Assembly (NCBI RefSeq): GCF_023145695.1
Contig: NZ_JAJHVV010000004.1
Coordinates: 1 to 64,000, forward strand
Source: Vibrio amylolyticus
GTDB taxonomy: Bacteria > Pseudomonadota > Gammaproteobacteria > Enterobacterales > Vibrionaceae
Direction: 5' to 3'
DNA length: 64,000 nucleotides
In this document: positions 19,082 to 29,657 of the stretch, piece by piece
How positions within the stretch are numbered: position 1 is the first letter of the stretch
Layout: each line of letters opens with the position of its first letter
Program-made: the position numbers and the translations under genes
The notes under the pieces: model-generated
What the model was told of the DNA's origin: nothing
Databases searched by the model: none
What the model saw: only the letters and a program-made list of their open reading frames with translations

Positions 19082-20458
19082 ATGACTGATACCGACCGGA
19101 AACTGTTTGTCCTCGATACCAATATCCTTCTTCACGAACCTTTTGCTATTTACTCCTTTCAAGAACACGATGTTCTCATTCCCATGACCGTCCTCGAAGA
19201 ACTCGACCGCATTAAAGACAGTAAGCGAGATGTGGCGCGAGATGCGAGGGTCGCGATTCGTGCTTTGGAAGATCTTTTCCGCGATGCAACGCCTGATGAA
19301 ATTTCAGAAGGTATTCACTTTTCTAAAGATATTACCGCGACCGGTACCATATCTATCGTTGCTGACTTTGAACTGCAAGAAACCGTTAAAGCGTTCGCCG
19401 ACAAAGCTGGTGACAATCGAATTCTCAATGCCGTGTTGGACTTACAAACTAAGCATGCCCCTAGAGAAGTCGTGTTAATCACCAAAGACATCAACATGCG
19501 TCTTCGTGCAAAAGGCGCTGGTGTACAATTTGTTGAAGACTACAGAACCGATCAACTCATTGATGATGTACAATATCTAACTAAAGGCTTTCAACTGCGA
19601 GAGGGGGCTTTTTGGGACGACATCGATGAAGTAGAGAGCAAATCTCTCGGAGGAAAAACCTTCCACACATTAAGCAGAAAGCCATTTGAACCCACCTTTA
19701 TTAATCAGTATGTAATTGATGAAGATAGTGATTTTGCAGCGCGAGTCGCTGAAATCAATGAGGAAAGCATTACACTTCAAGATCTCAGCCGTGAGCGCAT
19801 GATGCATAAGCGAGCATGGGACATTACACCGAAGAATATCTATCAAGGTATGGCGATGGATGCCCTACTCGACCCCGATATTGATCTGGTGATTTTAACT
19901 GGGGCGGCGGGGAGTGGTAAGACACTGCTCGCAATGGCTGCTGCTCTAGAGCAGACGATTGAAAAGAAAATGTTCGACAAGATCATAGTGACCCGAAACA
20001 CCCCTGATATTGGTGAGTCGATTGGGTTCCTGCCTGGCAGCGAAGAAGAGAAGATGATGCCTTGGCTTGCGGCGGTCACCGATACACTAGAAGCGCTGCA
20101 TAAAAATGATCACTGTACGGAAGGGTCCATGAAGTATATCTGCGACAAGGCCAACATCCAGTTTAAGTCGATAAACTTCATGCGCGGGCGTTCAATTCAA
20201 AATGCGTTTGTTCTACTTGATGAGTGCCAGAACCTGACGGCTTCACAGATCAAAACCATCATCACTCGCTGTGGTGAAGGAACAAAGATCGTCTGCTCAG
20301 GTAACCTTGCTCAGATTGACTCTCACTATCTCACTCCAGTGACGTCAGGGCTCACTTATATGGTAGAGCGTTTTAAAAACTTCGAGGGCAGTGCAAATAT
20401 CCATTTAAATGGTGTGGTACGTAGCCGATTAGCCGAGTTCGCAGAAGAAAACATGTAA
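19082..20458 (+). CDS. PIN-domain / PhoH-domain fusion protein (PhoH2-like)
   Basis: 458-residue protein joining an N-terminal PIN-type nuclease domain (about 1-155) to a C-terminal PhoH ATPase (about 245-455). PIN acidic residues are visible: D12 (LDTN), E39/E40, D111 and D136. The PhoH half has Walker A GAAGSGKT at 274-281 and a Walker B LLDECQN. Homologous PhoH2 proteins of mycobacteria act as RNA helicase plus ribonuclease; this role is inferred here. AAGGAGA 7 nt before the ATG fixes the start. It ends at a 12-bp hairpin. Confidence 0.9.
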   Translation: MTDTDRKLFVLDTNILLHEPFAIYSFQEHDVLIPMTVLEELDRIKDSKRDVARDARVAIRALEDLFRDATPDEISEGIHFSKDITATGTISIVADFELQETVKAFADKAGDNRILNAVLDLQTKHAPREVVLITKDINMRLRAKGAGVQFVEDYRTDQLIDDVQYLTKGFQLREGAFWDDIDEVESKSLGGKTFHTLSRKPFEPTFINQYVIDEDSDFAARVAEINEESITLQDLSRERMMHKRAWDITPKNIYQGMAMDALLDPDIDLVILTGAAGSGKTLLAMAAALEQTIEKKMFDKIIVTRNTPDIGESIGFLPGSEEEKMMPWLAAVTDTLEALHKNDHCTEGSMKYICDKANIQFKSINFMRGRSIQNAFVLLDECQNLTASQIKTIITRCGEGTKIVCSGNLAQIDSHYLTPVTSGLTYMVERFKNFEGSANIHLNGVVRSRLAEFAEENM

Positions 20459-20496
20459 CCTCTTTACCTATAATATTCTCTGACACATCGACAGTA

Positions 20497-20540
20497 AGCG
20501 AGATATCTATGAACAATTGTAGATATCTCGCTTTATTTTA
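20497..20540 (+). terminator. Terminator after the PIN-PhoH gene
   Basis: Perfect 12-bp stem AGCGAGATATCT / AGATATCTCGCT with a 12-nt loop, then TTATTTTA. Confidence 0.75.
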
Positions 20541-20576
20541 AAATATTTATTCACTTTTAATGCATTTATATGTTTT
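20538..20576 (+). promoter_or_regulatory. Two ARG boxes (ArgR operator) upstream of argF
   Basis: Two 18-bp boxes (20538-20555 and 20559-20576) are separated by exactly 3 bp, the spacing of E. coli ArgR operators. The first ends in a perfect ATTCA half; the second begins TGCAT and is weaker. They lie 40-80 bp before the argF start. argR itself is encoded in this window. Confidence 0.65.
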
Positions 20577-20615
20577 ACTATTCCTCTAGAAACTGATCTC
20601 TTAAGGACTCAAACC

Positions 20616-21620
20616 ATGGCTTTTAATCTACGTAATCGTAACTTTCTTAAACTGCTCGACTTTACGCCGAAAGAGATCCAGTTTTTGATCGATCTTTCTG
20701 CTGATTTAAAAAAAGCAAAATACTCAGGCACTGAGCAGAAGAAACTCAACGGCAAAAATATTGCTTTGATCTTTGAAAAAGCCTCCACCCGTACGCGCTG
20801 CGCCTTTGAAGTGGCCGCTTTTGATCAAGGGGCGCAAGTCTCATATCTAGGTCCATCAGGCTCTCAAATTGGTCAAAAAGAGTCGATGAAAGATACGGCT
20901 CGTGTATTAGGACGCATGTACGATGGTATTGAGTACCGTGGTTTTGGCCAAGAGATCGTTGAAGAGCTAGGCGCACACGCTGGAGTCCCTGTTTGGAATG
21001 GTTTAACCGATGAATTCCACCCGACTCAAATACTGGCTGATTTTCTTACGATGTTAGAACACGGAAAAGGGAAGCTATTGCATCAAATCAGTTTTGCTTA
21101 TCTTGGGGATGCTCGCAATAACATGGGTAACTCTCTCATGGTTGGCGCGGCTAAAATGGGGATGGACATTCGCCTTGTTGCGCCAAAAGAGTTCTGGCCA
21201 GAAGAGTCGCTTGTCTCAACCTGCCAAGAGATAGCGACGCAAACAGGCGCTAAAATCACCTTAACGGAAAATGTAGAAGAAGGCGTTAAAGGGTGTGATT
21301 TCCTTTATACCGATGTTTGGGTTTCAATGGGTGAAGCCGCTGAAGCTTGGGATGAGCGTGTCGCCAAAATGACGCCTTACCAAGTCAATAGTAAGACCCT
21401 AGCACTGACTGAAAATTCAGATGTAAAGTTCATGCACTGCCTACCCGCCTTCCATAATGATGAAACCGTTATCGGTAAAGAAGTGTCCGAGAAATATGGC
21501 ATGAATGGCTTAGAAGTAACAGAAGAAGTGTTTGAATCAGAGCACTCTATTGTGTTCGACGAAGCAGAGAACCGCATGCATACTATTAAGGCGATCATGG
21601 TGGCGACACTAGGTAACTAG
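20616..21620 (+). CDS. argF: Ornithine carbamoyltransferase
   Basis: Joins carbamoyl phosphate and ornithine to give citrulline in arginine synthesis. 334 residues, aligning throughout with E. coli ArgI/ArgF. Carbamoyl-phosphate motif STRTR at 57-61, HPTQ after NGLTDEF, and the ornithine loop HCLPAF near 272. Start [14 protein letters not shown] preceded by AAGGA. Regulated by ArgR through the two upstream ARG boxes (inference). It sits directly before its paralogue pyrB. Confidence 0.97.
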   Translation: MAFNLRNRNFLKLLDFTPKEIQFLIDLSADLKKAKYSGTEQKKLNGKNIALIFEKASTRTRCAFEVAAFDQGAQVSYLGPSGSQIGQKESMKDTARVLGRMYDGIEYRGFGQEIVEELGAHAGVPVWNGLTDEFHPTQILADFLTMLEHGKGKLLHQISFAYLGDARNNMGNSLMVGAAKMGMDIRLVAPKEFWPEESLVSTCQEIATQTGAKITLTENVEEGVKGCDFLYTDVWVSMGEAAEAWDERVAKMTPYQVNSKTLALTENSDVKFMHCLPAFHNDETVIGKEVSEKYGMNGLEVTEEVFESEHSIVFDEAENRMHTIKAIMVATLGN

Positions 21621-21647
21621 TAAGCAAACGAAGCTTGACGTAATCGC

Positions 21648-21675
21648 TTGCGCTCACTTTGCGAAGGCGTATAAT
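21648..21675 (+). promoter_or_regulatory. pyrLBI promoter
   Basis: -35 TTGCGC (21648-21653), 16-bp spacer and perfect -10 TATAAT (21670-21675), about 29 bp before the leader-peptide start. Confidence 0.75.
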
Positions 21676-21703
21676 GCTCGGCAATTTGTCAGAGGATTAT
21701 GAA

Positions 21704-21814
21704 ATGATGACCTTGGTATCGTGCAGCACTCAGCGATATAAAAACCGCAAGCTACGATGGGCTTCTAAGCTTAGCTTTGCCGTCATTGGTTTCTGTAATT
21801 CTTTCGATTTTTAA
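21704..21814 (+). CDS. pyrL: pyrBI operon leader peptide
   Basis: 36-codon frame MMTLVSCSTQRYKNRKLRW... preceded by AGAGGA. The stop codon lies within the first bases of the attenuator stem, so a ribosome following RNA polymerase closely would block the terminator. The coding DNA just before the stem is T-rich, fitting the UTP-sensitive pausing mechanism known for E. coli pyrBI. The peptide sequence is unlike the 44-residue E. coli PyrL, as expected when only its translation matters. Confidence 0.8.
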   Translation: MMTLVSCSTQRYKNRKLRWASKLSFAVIGFCNSFDF

Positions 21815-21841
21815 AGCCTCCCATTATTGGGGGGCTTTTTT
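21813..21841 (+). terminator. pyrBI attenuator
   Basis: Ten-bp stem AAAGCCTCCC / GGGGGGCTTT with a 6-nt loop, followed by a T-run, 37 bp upstream of pyrB and overlapping the pyrL stop. Confidence 0.9.
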
Positions 21842-21877
21842 GTGGCTTTAAGAACATTCAAGATAGGGAAGAAGAAC

Positions 21878-22807
21878 ATGACAAACACGCTTTATAATAA
21901 GCATATTATCTCTATTCCAGAACTCTCACGTGAAGAACTGGAACTGATAGTTGATACGGCAGGTCAGTTGAAATCTCATCCTCAACCTGAACTGATTAAA
22001 AACAAAGTAGTCGCCAGCTGCTTCTTTGAGCCTTCGACCCGTACGCGCCTATCCTTTGAAACGGCTATCCAACGTATTGGCGGTGATGTTATCGGCTTTG
22101 ATAGTGGTGGTAACACTTCTCTAGCGAAAAAAGGCGAAACATTAGCCGATTCAGTGCAAGTCATCTCTTCTTACGTCGATGCTTTTGTAATGCGTCACCC
22201 TCAAGAAGGCGCCGCTCGCCTTGCTTCTGAGTTTTCAAATGGTACGCCTGTTATTAATGCAGGTGACGGTGCAAACCAGCACCCAACGCAAACTCTGCTC
22301 GATCTCTTTAGTATTGCTGAAACACAAGGTCGACTGGATAACCTTAATGTCGCGTTTGTTGGTGACCTAAAATACGGTCGTACGGTTCACTCACTAACTC
22401 AAGCACTAGCAAAATTCACCAATGTACGTTTCTTCTTTGTCGCACCTGAAGCTTTAGCTATGCCTGACTACATTTGTGAAGAACTTGATGAAGCAGGTAT
22501 TGAATACAGCCTTCATACAGAGATGGAAGAAGTGATTCCAGAGTTAGATATTCTTTACATGACTCGCGTACAAAAAGAGCGTTTTGATGAGTCAGAATAT
22601 GCGCATATCAAGTCAGCGTACATTCTAAAAGCAAACATGCTAGAAAGTGCTCGTGAGAATCTAAAAGTACTTCACCCACTGCCACGTGTGGACGAAATCA
22701 CCACAGACGTTGATAAAACGCCGCATGCTTACTTTTTCGAACAAGCTGAAAATGGTGTCTACGCGCGTGAAGCTTTGCTAGCCCTTGTTCTAAATGAAAC
22801 GCTGTAA
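21878..22807 (+). CDS. pyrB: Aspartate carbamoyltransferase, catalytic chain
   Basis: First committed step of pyrimidine synthesis: carbamoyl phosphate plus aspartate to carbamoyl-aspartate. 309 residues, closely following E. coli PyrB. STRTR at 53-57, HPTQTLLD, the [11 protein letters not shown] segment and [10 protein letters not shown] all present. Start [12 protein letters not shown] matches E. coli MANPLYQKHIIS and follows AGGGAAG; a longer frame running into the attenuator is rejected. Forms the dodecameric enzyme with PyrI, encoded 16 bp downstream. Confidence 0.98.
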   Translation: MTNTLYNKHIISIPELSREELELIVDTAGQLKSHPQPELIKNKVVASCFFEPSTRTRLSFETAIQRIGGDVIGFDSGGNTSLAKKGETLADSVQVISSYVDAFVMRHPQEGAARLASEFSNGTPVINAGDGANQHPTQTLLDLFSIAETQGRLDNLNVAFVGDLKYGRTVHSLTQALAKFTNVRFFFVAPEALAMPDYICEELDEAGIEYSLHTEMEEVIPELDILYMTRVQKERFDESEYAHIKSAYILKANMLESARENLKVLHPLPRVDEITTDVDKTPHAYFFEQAENGVYAREALLALVLNETL

Positions 22808-22823
22808 TTAGAGGAGAAACACT

Positions 22824-23285
22824 ATGTCGAAAGAAACTCAATTGCAGGTAGAAGCAATTAAAAACGGTACGGTAATTGACCACATTCCTGCGCAAATTGG
22901 CATTAAAGTCTTGCGCCTGTTTGATATGCATAATTCAAATCAACGCATAACCATTGGACTGAACTTACCATCATCAGCATTAGGCGCAAAAGATCTGCTC
23001 AAGATTGAAAATGTTTTTATCAATGAAGAGCAAGCAAGCAAGTTAGCACTGTATGCCCCACATGCGACTGTCAACCAAATTGAAGAGTACGAAGTCGCTA
23101 AGAAACTCGTTTTAGAACTGCCTAAACAAGTTAACGATGTTTTCTCTTGCCCAAACAGCAACTGTATTACACACAATGAGCCGGTTGAAAGCAGCTTTAG
23201 TGTGATCGAAAAGAACCAGGATATTCGCCTTAAGTGTAAATACTGTGAAAAAGTATTCTCACGCGAAGTTGTCACTGAAAGATAA
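22824..23285 (+). CDS. pyrI: Aspartate carbamoyltransferase, regulatory chain
   Basis: Allosteric subunit binding ATP/CTP and joining PyrB trimers through a zinc domain. 153 residues, the E. coli length. The four zinc cysteines fall at C109, C114, C138 and C141, identical to E. coli numbering. AGAGGAG before the ATG. Co-transcribed with pyrB. Confidence 0.98.
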   Translation: MSKETQLQVEAIKNGTVIDHIPAQIGIKVLRLFDMHNSNQRITIGLNLPSSALGAKDLLKIENVFINEEQASKLALYAPHATVNQIEEYEVAKKLVLELPKQVNDVFSCPNSNCITHNEPVESSFSVIEKNQDIRLKCKYCEKVFSREVVTER

Positions 23286-23332
23286 CAACCATTGCTCGGA
23301 TAATTAAACGAGCCATCGTTATTCATACCGAC

Positions 23333-23361
23333 ATCCCTTATCTGTTGATAGGGGATTTTTC
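23333..23361 (+). terminator. pyrBI operon terminator
   Basis: Stem ATCCCTTATC / GATAGGGGAT with a 4-nt loop and TTTTTC tail, 48 bp after pyrI. Confidence 0.85.
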
Positions 23362-23440
23362 TTTACCTATTTCTTTACGTAAACAGAGTTTCACGGCACA
23401 CTGAGCGCTTATTTTCTCCTCTACTGACGGAATCAATAAC

Positions 23441-23830
23441 ATGACTAAAGTACTTCATACTGAATCAGCTCCTGCTGCAATTGGCCCATACATTCAAGGC
23501 GTAGATCTTGGCAACATGGTTCTGACTTCAGGCCAAATCCCTGTAAACCCAGTAACGGGCGAAGTTTCTCCTGAAATCACAGAGCAGGCTCGTCAGTCTC
23601 TTGAGAATGTTAAAGCGGTTGTCGAAGCATCGGGGTTAACGGTGGGTGATATCGTTAAGCTAACGGTTTTCGTTAAAGACCTAAATGACTTTGCTGCAGT
23701 GAACGAAGTGTACGGTGCATTCTTTGATGAGCATAACGTGGCTCACTACCCTGCACGCTCTTGTGTTGAAGTAGCTCGCCTACCAAAAGATGTAGGTATC
23801 GAGATTGAAGCAATTGCCGTTCGTAAATAA
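23441..23830 (+). CDS. ridA: Reactive intermediate/imine deaminase RidA
   Basis: Hydrolyses reactive enamine/imine products of PLP enzymes such as 2-aminoacrylate. 129 residues with the YjgF/YER057c/UK114 pattern: APAAIGPYIQG, TSGQIPV, and C-terminal YPARSCVEVARLPKDVGIEIEA with the Arg that binds the substrate carboxylate. ridA follows pyrBI in E. coli too. A terminator separates it from pyrI, so it probably has its own promoter. Confidence 0.96.
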   Translation: MTKVLHTESAPAAIGPYIQGVDLGNMVLTSGQIPVNPVTGEVSPEITEQARQSLENVKAVVEASGLTVGDIVKLTVFVKDLNDFAAVNEVYGAFFDEHNVAHYPARSCVEVARLPKDVGIEIEAIAVRK

Positions 23831-23870
23831 TCGTTTAGGCTGTTAGCTTCTTTAAACGATAGAAATAATA

Positions 23871-23906
23871 AAGGCGAGTATTTTGTATAAAATACTCGCC
23901 TTTTGT
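23871..23906. terminator. Bidirectional terminator, ridA / djlA
   Basis: Perfect 14-bp stem AAGGCGAGTATTTT / AAAATACTCGCCTT with a 4-nt loop between convergent genes. Confidence 0.92.
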
Positions 23907-23928
23907 TTTATCTGAACAATCAAATTGT

Positions 23929-24774
23929 TTACTTAAAGCCTTTGACCTTTTTAATTAGATCGTAAGCATTTTGAATATCTTGTGACTTCTCTTTCGCCAC
24001 ATTCATCATCTCTGGTGGTAACCCTTTTGCCATCAGCTTATCTGGGTGGTGTTCATTCATTAGTTTACGGTAAGCGCGTTTGATCTCTTTAGATTCTGCA
24101 TTCTCACTGACGTCTAGAACATCATAAGCAGCCGCTAAATGATCGGCTTGGCTCTCTTGCTGCCAAGCACCTGAATGCTGACCGCCTTGGTGTGCTCCGC
24201 CACCATGTTGGAAACGAAACGCGGCTTCTTGCATACGTAAGCGTTGCTCAAGTTGAGCTGAAGAGAAGCCTAAGCCTTTCGCTATTTTATGCAGTACATC
24301 TCGCTCGCTCGGATGGATTTGGCCATCGGCAAACGCGGCTGAAATTTGTAGTTCTAAAAAGAACTGCAACAGATCAAATCGACCCGCAGCAGAAATTTTA
24401 ACTCGCTCTAAAACGCTATCGAGTGGAAACCCTGAGTCTTTCCCTTCTCTAAACGCATTTTGTGCCGCTCGACGTTGCTCGCCATGAAGGTTCATTCGCT
24501 CCATCATGGTGGTCGCGAGTTGAATTTCTTGCGCAGTAACTTGCCCTTTCGCTTTCGCGACATGCCCCATGACTGCGAACGCCGCTTTAAAAAACTCTTC
24601 TTGTCGCTCGGTTTGGCTAGGTCCAGAACCAAAAGCCCCACTTCTAAAGCCCGCCTGGTTCAATCGACGCGCTTTATCAAATTGGTGCCCTATGAACAGG
24701 CCAAAAAACAACCCGAACACGTTACCAAATAGGAAGCCAAAGAAACCGCCCAGAATTTTGCCAAAAATATGCAT
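23929..24774 (-). CDS. djlA: Membrane-anchored DnaJ-like co-chaperone DjlA
   Basis: 281 residues: a glycine/phenylalanine-rich N-terminal membrane anchor (about 5-30), a TerB-like helical domain (60-185), a Gly/His-rich linker (188-202) and a C-terminal J domain (216-281) whose HPD motif is at 243-245. Works with DnaK at the inner membrane. Divergent from lptD across 144 bp, the arrangement known in E. coli. Confidence 0.95.
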   Translation of the reverse strand: MHIFGKILGGFFGFLFGNVFGLFFGLFIGHQFDKARRLNQAGFRSGAFGSGPSQTERQEEFFKAAFAVMGHVAKAKGQVTAQEIQLATTMMERMNLHGEQRRAAQNAFREGKDSGFPLDSVLERVKISAAGRFDLLQFFLELQISAAFADGQIHPSERDVLHKIAKGLGFSSAQLEQRLRMQEAAFRFQHGGGAHQGGQHSGAWQQESQADHLAAAYDVLDVSENAESKEIKRAYRKLMNEHHPDKLMAKGLPPEMMNVAKEKSQDIQNAYDLIKKVKGFK

Positions 24775-24918
24775 TATGTGCTCTCAATCTCTGAATTTTT
24801 TTGCCACAAAGTGGTCTGATAGTGCCGTAAGCATGAAATTCCTTTATGATAGGGTCGTATTTTTATATTCGGACCACTATAACCGGATAAATCAAGTTCA
24901 ACAGGACAGTAAAACTCG

Positions 24919-27288
24919 ATGCCATTTTTTCCTCGCACTTTCATAGCCGCTTCCATCAGTACCGCCCTTTTAGTGCCTCAGACTAATGCTGAGGTGGTGC
25001 TTGATGAGGAAGTGAAAGAAATGCCTGCTTTCGGACAATGCCAAATATTAGACCCTATTGACCAATGCTTGGTCAATCGGCCTGAAGCAGAAAACCCAAA
25101 TGAACTGCCAATTGATGTCGAAGCAAACAGCCTTGAAGCACTCAATAATCAAAAATCGGTCTATAAGGGCGATGTGATTATAACCCAAGGTAAAAAGCGC
25201 ATGACCGCTGATGAGGTGACACTGCATCAGCAAGACAACGTTGTTGTTGCTAAGGGTAATGTTCATTTCAGTGATGGTGAAATAAAAACCATTTCAGACA
25301 AAGCGACCAATGATCTCAATACGGATGAATTAACCGCAGAGAACACTCAATATAATTTTCTCTGCGAACCGGGTCGTGGAGAAGCCGTATTCATGGCTAA
25401 AACGGGCAAAGCAGTTTATGAAATAGAAGATGGCAGCATTACGTCATGCCCTGAAGGTGACAACGCATGGCGAATGCGCGCAACTAGTATCGATATCGAC
25501 CAAAACAAAGAACAAGCTACTTTCTATAATCCACGTTTTGAAATTCAAAACGTGCCTGTATTCTATTTGCCCTTCTTGACCGTACCGATTGGTGACACTC
25601 GTAAAACAGGCTTCTTATACCCAACGGTTAGTTACGGTTCTAGCGATGGCTTTGAGATGGAAGTTCCAATTTATTGGAACTTAGCGCCAAACTACGACCT
25701 AGAAACCACCATTAAATATATGCAAGAACGTGGCACACAGCTTAACAGTGAGTTTCGTTATCTGTCTGATTTGGGTACTGGTAATATCAAGTCTGAATAT
25801 CTTCCCGATGATAAAAAATACACTGATGATGGCTACGCTGACCGCTGGGGTTTTCAATATCAGCATAATGGCATTTTTCAACAAGCATGGAAATTTGAAA
25901 TTGACTATTCTCAAGTTAGTGATATCAGGTACTTTAGCCATATAGATTCAGATATCGGTAACCGTGAAGATGGGCAGCTACTACAAGAGGGACAGGCAAC
26001 TTATCGCAGCGAATCTTGGGATGCGGCAATTCTAGTTAGGGATTTTCAGGTATTAAGTGAGAACAACTTACCCTACAGATTAATGCCTCAGCTTGAGTTT
26101 AATTATTATGCTCCGGCTGTAATGAAGCACCTCGACTTCGATGTAATCAGCCATATTTCTCGCTTTGAAACTGATGATGATAGTAAACCTTCGGCAACAC
26201 GTGTCCATATTGAACCAGGCATTACGATTCCTCTAGCCAATACATGGGGCTCCTGGACCACTGAAGCGAGACTACTTGGCACTTATTATCAGCAAAATTT
26301 AGATGGAGTTACAGCACCTGAACTAGGAGATCTGGAAGAGAATGTATCTCGCCTTATACCTGAATTTAGGACGCACGCAGGTATAGTTTTAGAGCGAGAT
26401 ACTGTAGTACTTGATAGCTATACTCAAACTTTAGAGCCTCAAGTGCAGTACCTTTACGTACCGGACGAGTATCAAGAAGATATCTACTATTACGATTCTA
26501 CTCAATTACAAACCGATTATTACGGCCTATTCCGTAGTAGGAAATATAGTGGCGTAGATAGAATAGAAGCGGCTAATCAATTTAGCTACGGTGCATCATC
26601 ACGATTCTTTGATGATGCCTATAAAGAACGTTTGAATATATCTTTTGGTCAGATTTTTTATTTAAATAAATCTGAAGATGATATTCCCGAATCAGGAAAC
26701 AAACCTTCAGATTATTCTGCATGGGCAGTCGAAATGGACTTTAACTACGATGATTACCTCTTTTATCATGGTGGTATTCAATACGATATAGAGTCTAGTG
26801 AGGTTCAACTCGGTAACAGTACTCTTGAGTATCGTTTTAGCGGGGGATATGTGCAAACCAACTACCGCTATGTAACTAAAGCTTACCTTGACAATACTGT
26901 TGGAGATACAGTCCCTGTCGGTGATATCACAGAAGATGGCATATCTCAGCTTGGCTTATTAGGTGGCTACCAAATAACCCCTAAATGGCACGCGAGTGCA
27001 CAGTACTTCTATGATTTGACCATTGAAGAAGAGCTTGAATGGTTAGCTACATTACGCTATAGGTCAGACTGTTGGTATATCGGTTTTACTTATAGTAATC
27101 AGCTTATTAGCTGGACCCCAGGATTCTCACATTACCCAGATTCAACACCAGAATATGAGAAGAACCTTAGCATCAACTTCGGTATTGTTGGCTTTGGCAC
27201 CACTATTGGTTCAGATTCAAGTGCTGCGGGAGCCTCAAGTGCCGGTAACTCACTGGGGTATGGTCGTCCATTCTTCTTAAACAACTAA
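24919..27288 (+). CDS. lptD: LPS-assembly outer-membrane protein LptD
   Basis: Beta-barrel that, with LptE, inserts lipopolysaccharide into the outer leaflet. 789 residues: signal peptide (about 1-24), periplasmic OstA-type beta-jellyroll (about 65-200), then the barrel. Cysteines are C41, C50, C149, C177 and C718; the consecutive Cys-Cys pair of E. coli is Cys-Trp here. The barrel-coding part is more AT-rich and Asp/Tyr-rich than its neighbours, as expected for fast-evolving surface loops. AGGACAG precedes the ATG. First gene of the lptD-surA-pdxA-rsmA run. Confidence 0.96.
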   Translation: MPFFPRTFIAASISTALLVPQTNAEVVLDEEVKEMPAFGQCQILDPIDQCLVNRPEAENPNELPIDVEANSLEALNNQKSVYKGDVIITQGKKRMTADEVTLHQQDNVVVAKGNVHFSDGEIKTISDKATNDLNTDELTAENTQYNFLCEPGRGEAVFMAKTGKAVYEIEDGSITSCPEGDNAWRMRATSIDIDQNKEQATFYNPRFEIQNVPVFYLPFLTVPIGDTRKTGFLYPTVSYGSSDGFEMEVPIYWNLAPNYDLETTIKYMQERGTQLNSEFRYLSDLGTGNIKSEYLPDDKKYTDDGYADRWGFQYQHNGIFQQAWKFEIDYSQVSDIRYFSHIDSDIGNREDGQLLQEGQATYRSESWDAAILVRDFQVLSENNLPYRLMPQLEFNYYAPAVMKHLDFDVISHISRFETDDDSKPSATRVHIEPGITIPLANTWGSWTTEARLLGTYYQQNLDGVTAPELGDLEENVSRLIPEFRTHAGIVLERDTVVLDSYTQTLEPQVQYLYVPDEYQEDIYYYDSTQLQTDYYGLFRSRKYSGVDRIEAANQFSYGASSRFFDDAYKERLNISFGQIFYLNKSEDDIPESGNKPSDYSAWAVEMDFNYDDYLFYHGGIQYDIESSEVQLGNSTLEYRFSGGYVQTNYRYVTKAYLDNTVGDTVPVGDITEDGISQLGLLGGYQITPKWHASAQYFYDLTIEEELEWLATLRYRSDCWYIGFTYSNQLISWTPGFSHYPDSTPEYEKNLSINFGIVGFGTTIGSDSSAAGASSAGNSLGYGRPFFLNN

Positions 27289-27351
27289 TCAATTTTTAGA
27301 CTGACTGAGCAGGTTTACTTTCTCAGTCAGTAATGACTTATAGGATTTCAA

Positions 27352-28647
27352 ATGAAACTGTGGAAACAGATCCTGCTTGGCAGCATCACAAGTTTAACGG
27401 TTGCAACCGTCAATGCTGGACCCGTCGCTCTAGATAAAATCGCTGTTATCGTCAACGAAGGCGTCGTACTACAAAGTGATATTGACACTGCATTCAAAAC
27501 TCTACACGCAAATGCAAAAGACAGTGGTCAAGCACTACCTGAAGAGGGTGTACTGCGTGAGCAGGTATTAGAAAAATTGATCATTGATACCATTCAGCAG
27601 CAGGAAGCCGATCGCCTTGGTGTGCGTATTGATGACAATCGCCTGAACGAGGCAATTGCAGATATTGCAAAAAATAACGAGCAAACTATCGAGCAACTAA
27701 CCGCCTCTGTTGAAAAAGAGGGGCTCACCTACGCTGCCTTCCGTGAACAAGTACGTAAAGAGATTGCAGCAAGTGAAGCTCGCAACGCTCTAGTTCGCCG
27801 TCGCATCAATATCCTTCCAGCAGAGGTCGATAATTTAGCTGATATCTTAGCGAATGAGACTAATGCAACGGTTCAGTACAAAGTAAGCCATATTCAACTT
27901 CGTTTTAATGATGAACAAGAAAAATCGGAGCTTGAAGCACAAGCTAACGATCTTGTTAAGCAGTTAAAAGAAGGTGAAAACTTTCAAACCATGGCTTACA
28001 CCTACTCTAAAGGTCCAAAGGCTTTAGAAGGTGGCGATTGGGGCTGGATGCGTAAAGAAGAGATGCCAACCATCTTTGCCGATCAAATCAAATTACAGAA
28101 TAAGGGGAGCATTATTGGTCCTTTCCGCAGTGGCATTGGCTTTCACATCTTAAAGATTGAAGATGTCAAAGGTCTAGAAGTTGTTGCGGTAACAGAAGTC
28201 AATGCTCGTCATATCCTAATTAAGCCAACCGTCATTCTAAGTGATGAAGGTGTACAACGAGACCTTCTTGAAATAACAAGACAAGTACTTACGGGAGAGG
28301 CTACTTTTGGCGACCTTGCTCAGCAGTATAGTCAAGACCCAGGCTCGGCAGTTCAAGACGGTGAACTTGGCTACCAAACACCAGATCTCTACGTGCCTGA
28401 ATTTAAGCACCAAGTAGAAACTCTGCCAGTCGGTCAAATCAGTGAACCGTTTAAAACCGTTCATGGTTGGCACATAGTTGAAGTTATCGACCGTCGTGAA
28501 GTTGATCGCACAGACTCTGCCCTCAAAAACAAAGCCTACGGTATTTTATTCAACCGTAAGTTTAATGAGGAAGCGAGTGCTTGGCTGCAAGAGCTTCGTG
28601 CCAGTGCTTTTGTTGAAATCGTAGAGGAAGATCAAGATGTCGATTAA
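27352..28647 (+). CDS. surA: Periplasmic chaperone / PPIase SurA
   Basis: Chaperone escorting outer-membrane proteins, including LptD, to the BAM complex. 431 residues: signal peptide ending near VNA-G (residue 22), an N-terminal SurA helical domain, two parvulin domains (about 173-274 and 283-383) and a C-terminal helix. Follows lptD by 63 bp and overlaps pdxA by 11 bp, the conserved E. coli order. Confidence 0.97.
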   Translation: MKLWKQILLGSITSLTVATVNAGPVALDKIAVIVNEGVVLQSDIDTAFKTLHANAKDSGQALPEEGVLREQVLEKLIIDTIQQQEADRLGVRIDDNRLNEAIADIAKNNEQTIEQLTASVEKEGLTYAAFREQVRKEIAASEARNALVRRRINILPAEVDNLADILANETNATVQYKVSHIQLRFNDEQEKSELEAQANDLVKQLKEGENFQTMAYTYSKGPKALEGGDWGWMRKEEMPTIFADQIKLQNKGSIIGPFRSGIGFHILKIEDVKGLEVVAVTEVNARHILIKPTVILSDEGVQRDLLEITRQVLTGEATFGDLAQQYSQDPGSAVQDGELGYQTPDLYVPEFKHQVETLPVGQISEPFKTVHGWHIVEVIDRREVDRTDSALKNKAYGILFNRKFNEEASAWLQELRASAFVEIVEEDQDVD

Positions 28648-29629
28648 GCGTATCGTGGTAACCGCAGGTGAACCTGCCGGTATAGGACCCGATCTCGTTT
28701 TGGCTCTGTCTCAAGAGGATTGGAGCCATCAAATCGTTGTTTGTGCTGATAAGAATCTGATTGAGCAGCGAGCTCAATTACTCAACATCGATGTACATCT
28801 GATTGATTACAGTGAATCTTTAGCGATTACCCCTCAAAAAGCTGGCTCACTCGTCATTGACCATATTGAACTCGATGCGCCTTGTAAAGCCGGTGAGCTT
28901 GACGAAGCCAATGGCCACTATGTGTTAAAAACACTAGAAAGAGCCGCTTTAGGCTGTATGAATAACGAATTTGATGCTATTGTCACCGGCCCTGTTCATA
29001 AGGGAGTGATTAATCGAGCAGGTGTTGCTTTTAGTGGGCATACCGAGTTCTTTGCTGAGAAATCGAATACACCACTCGTGGTAATGATGTTAGCGACAGA
29101 AGGGTTACGCGTTGCTTTAGTAACGACCCATATCCCTCTCGCTTATGTATCAAAAGCGGTTACAGCAGAACGGCTTGAAAAAATCATCCATATCCTTTAT
29201 CAAGACTTAGTAAATAAGTTTGCGATCGAAAATCCATCCATCTACGTATGCGGCTTAAACCCTCATGCCGGTGAAGATGGCTGCTTGGGTCGTGAAGAGA
29301 TAGAGACAATAACACCAACACTAGAAAAAATTCGTCAAAGAGATGGCATTGATTTAATCGGCCCACTACCAGCCGATACCATCTTCAATGACAAATACTT
29401 ACAAAAAGCGGATGCTGTACTCGGTATGTATCACGACCAAGCTCTCCCTGTCTTAAAATACAAAGGCTTTGGTCGCTCCGTAAATATTACTCTTGGTCTA
29501 CCCTTTATAAGAACATCGGTTGATCACGGCACCGCACTCGATCTTGCAGGGACTGGCAGCGCGGACACAGGGAGCTTTAAAACAGCACTGACATACGCGA
29601 TTGACTTGGTAGATAAACAACCTAATTAA
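28637..29629 (+). CDS. pdxA: 4-hydroxythreonine-4-phosphate dehydrogenase
   Basis: NAD-dependent step of pyridoxal phosphate synthesis. 330 residues; the three metal-binding histidines lie in [16 protein letters not shown] and GMYHDQALP, and [11 protein letters not shown] is the conserved substrate loop. Start overlaps the end of surA, giving translational coupling. Confidence 0.97.
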   Translation: MSIKRIVVTAGEPAGIGPDLVLALSQEDWSHQIVVCADKNLIEQRAQLLNIDVHLIDYSESLAITPQKAGSLVIDHIELDAPCKAGELDEANGHYVLKTLERAALGCMNNEFDAIVTGPVHKGVINRAGVAFSGHTEFFAEKSNTPLVVMMLATEGLRVALVTTHIPLAYVSKAVTAERLEKIIHILYQDLVNKFAIENPSIYVCGLNPHAGEDGCLGREEIETITPTLEKIRQRDGIDLIGPLPADTIFNDKYLQKADAVLGMYHDQALPVLKYKGFGRSVNITLGLPFIRTSVDHGTALDLAGTGSADTGSFKTALTYAIDLVDKQPN

Positions 29630-29657
29630 TGCAATAAGCACGAACTTCGAGATAAAT

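Noticed and set aside
21827..21877. N-terminal extension of pyrB starting in the attenuator
   Set aside because: The extension is the terminator stem in translation and lacks homology to E. coli PyrB, whose start aligns with 21878.
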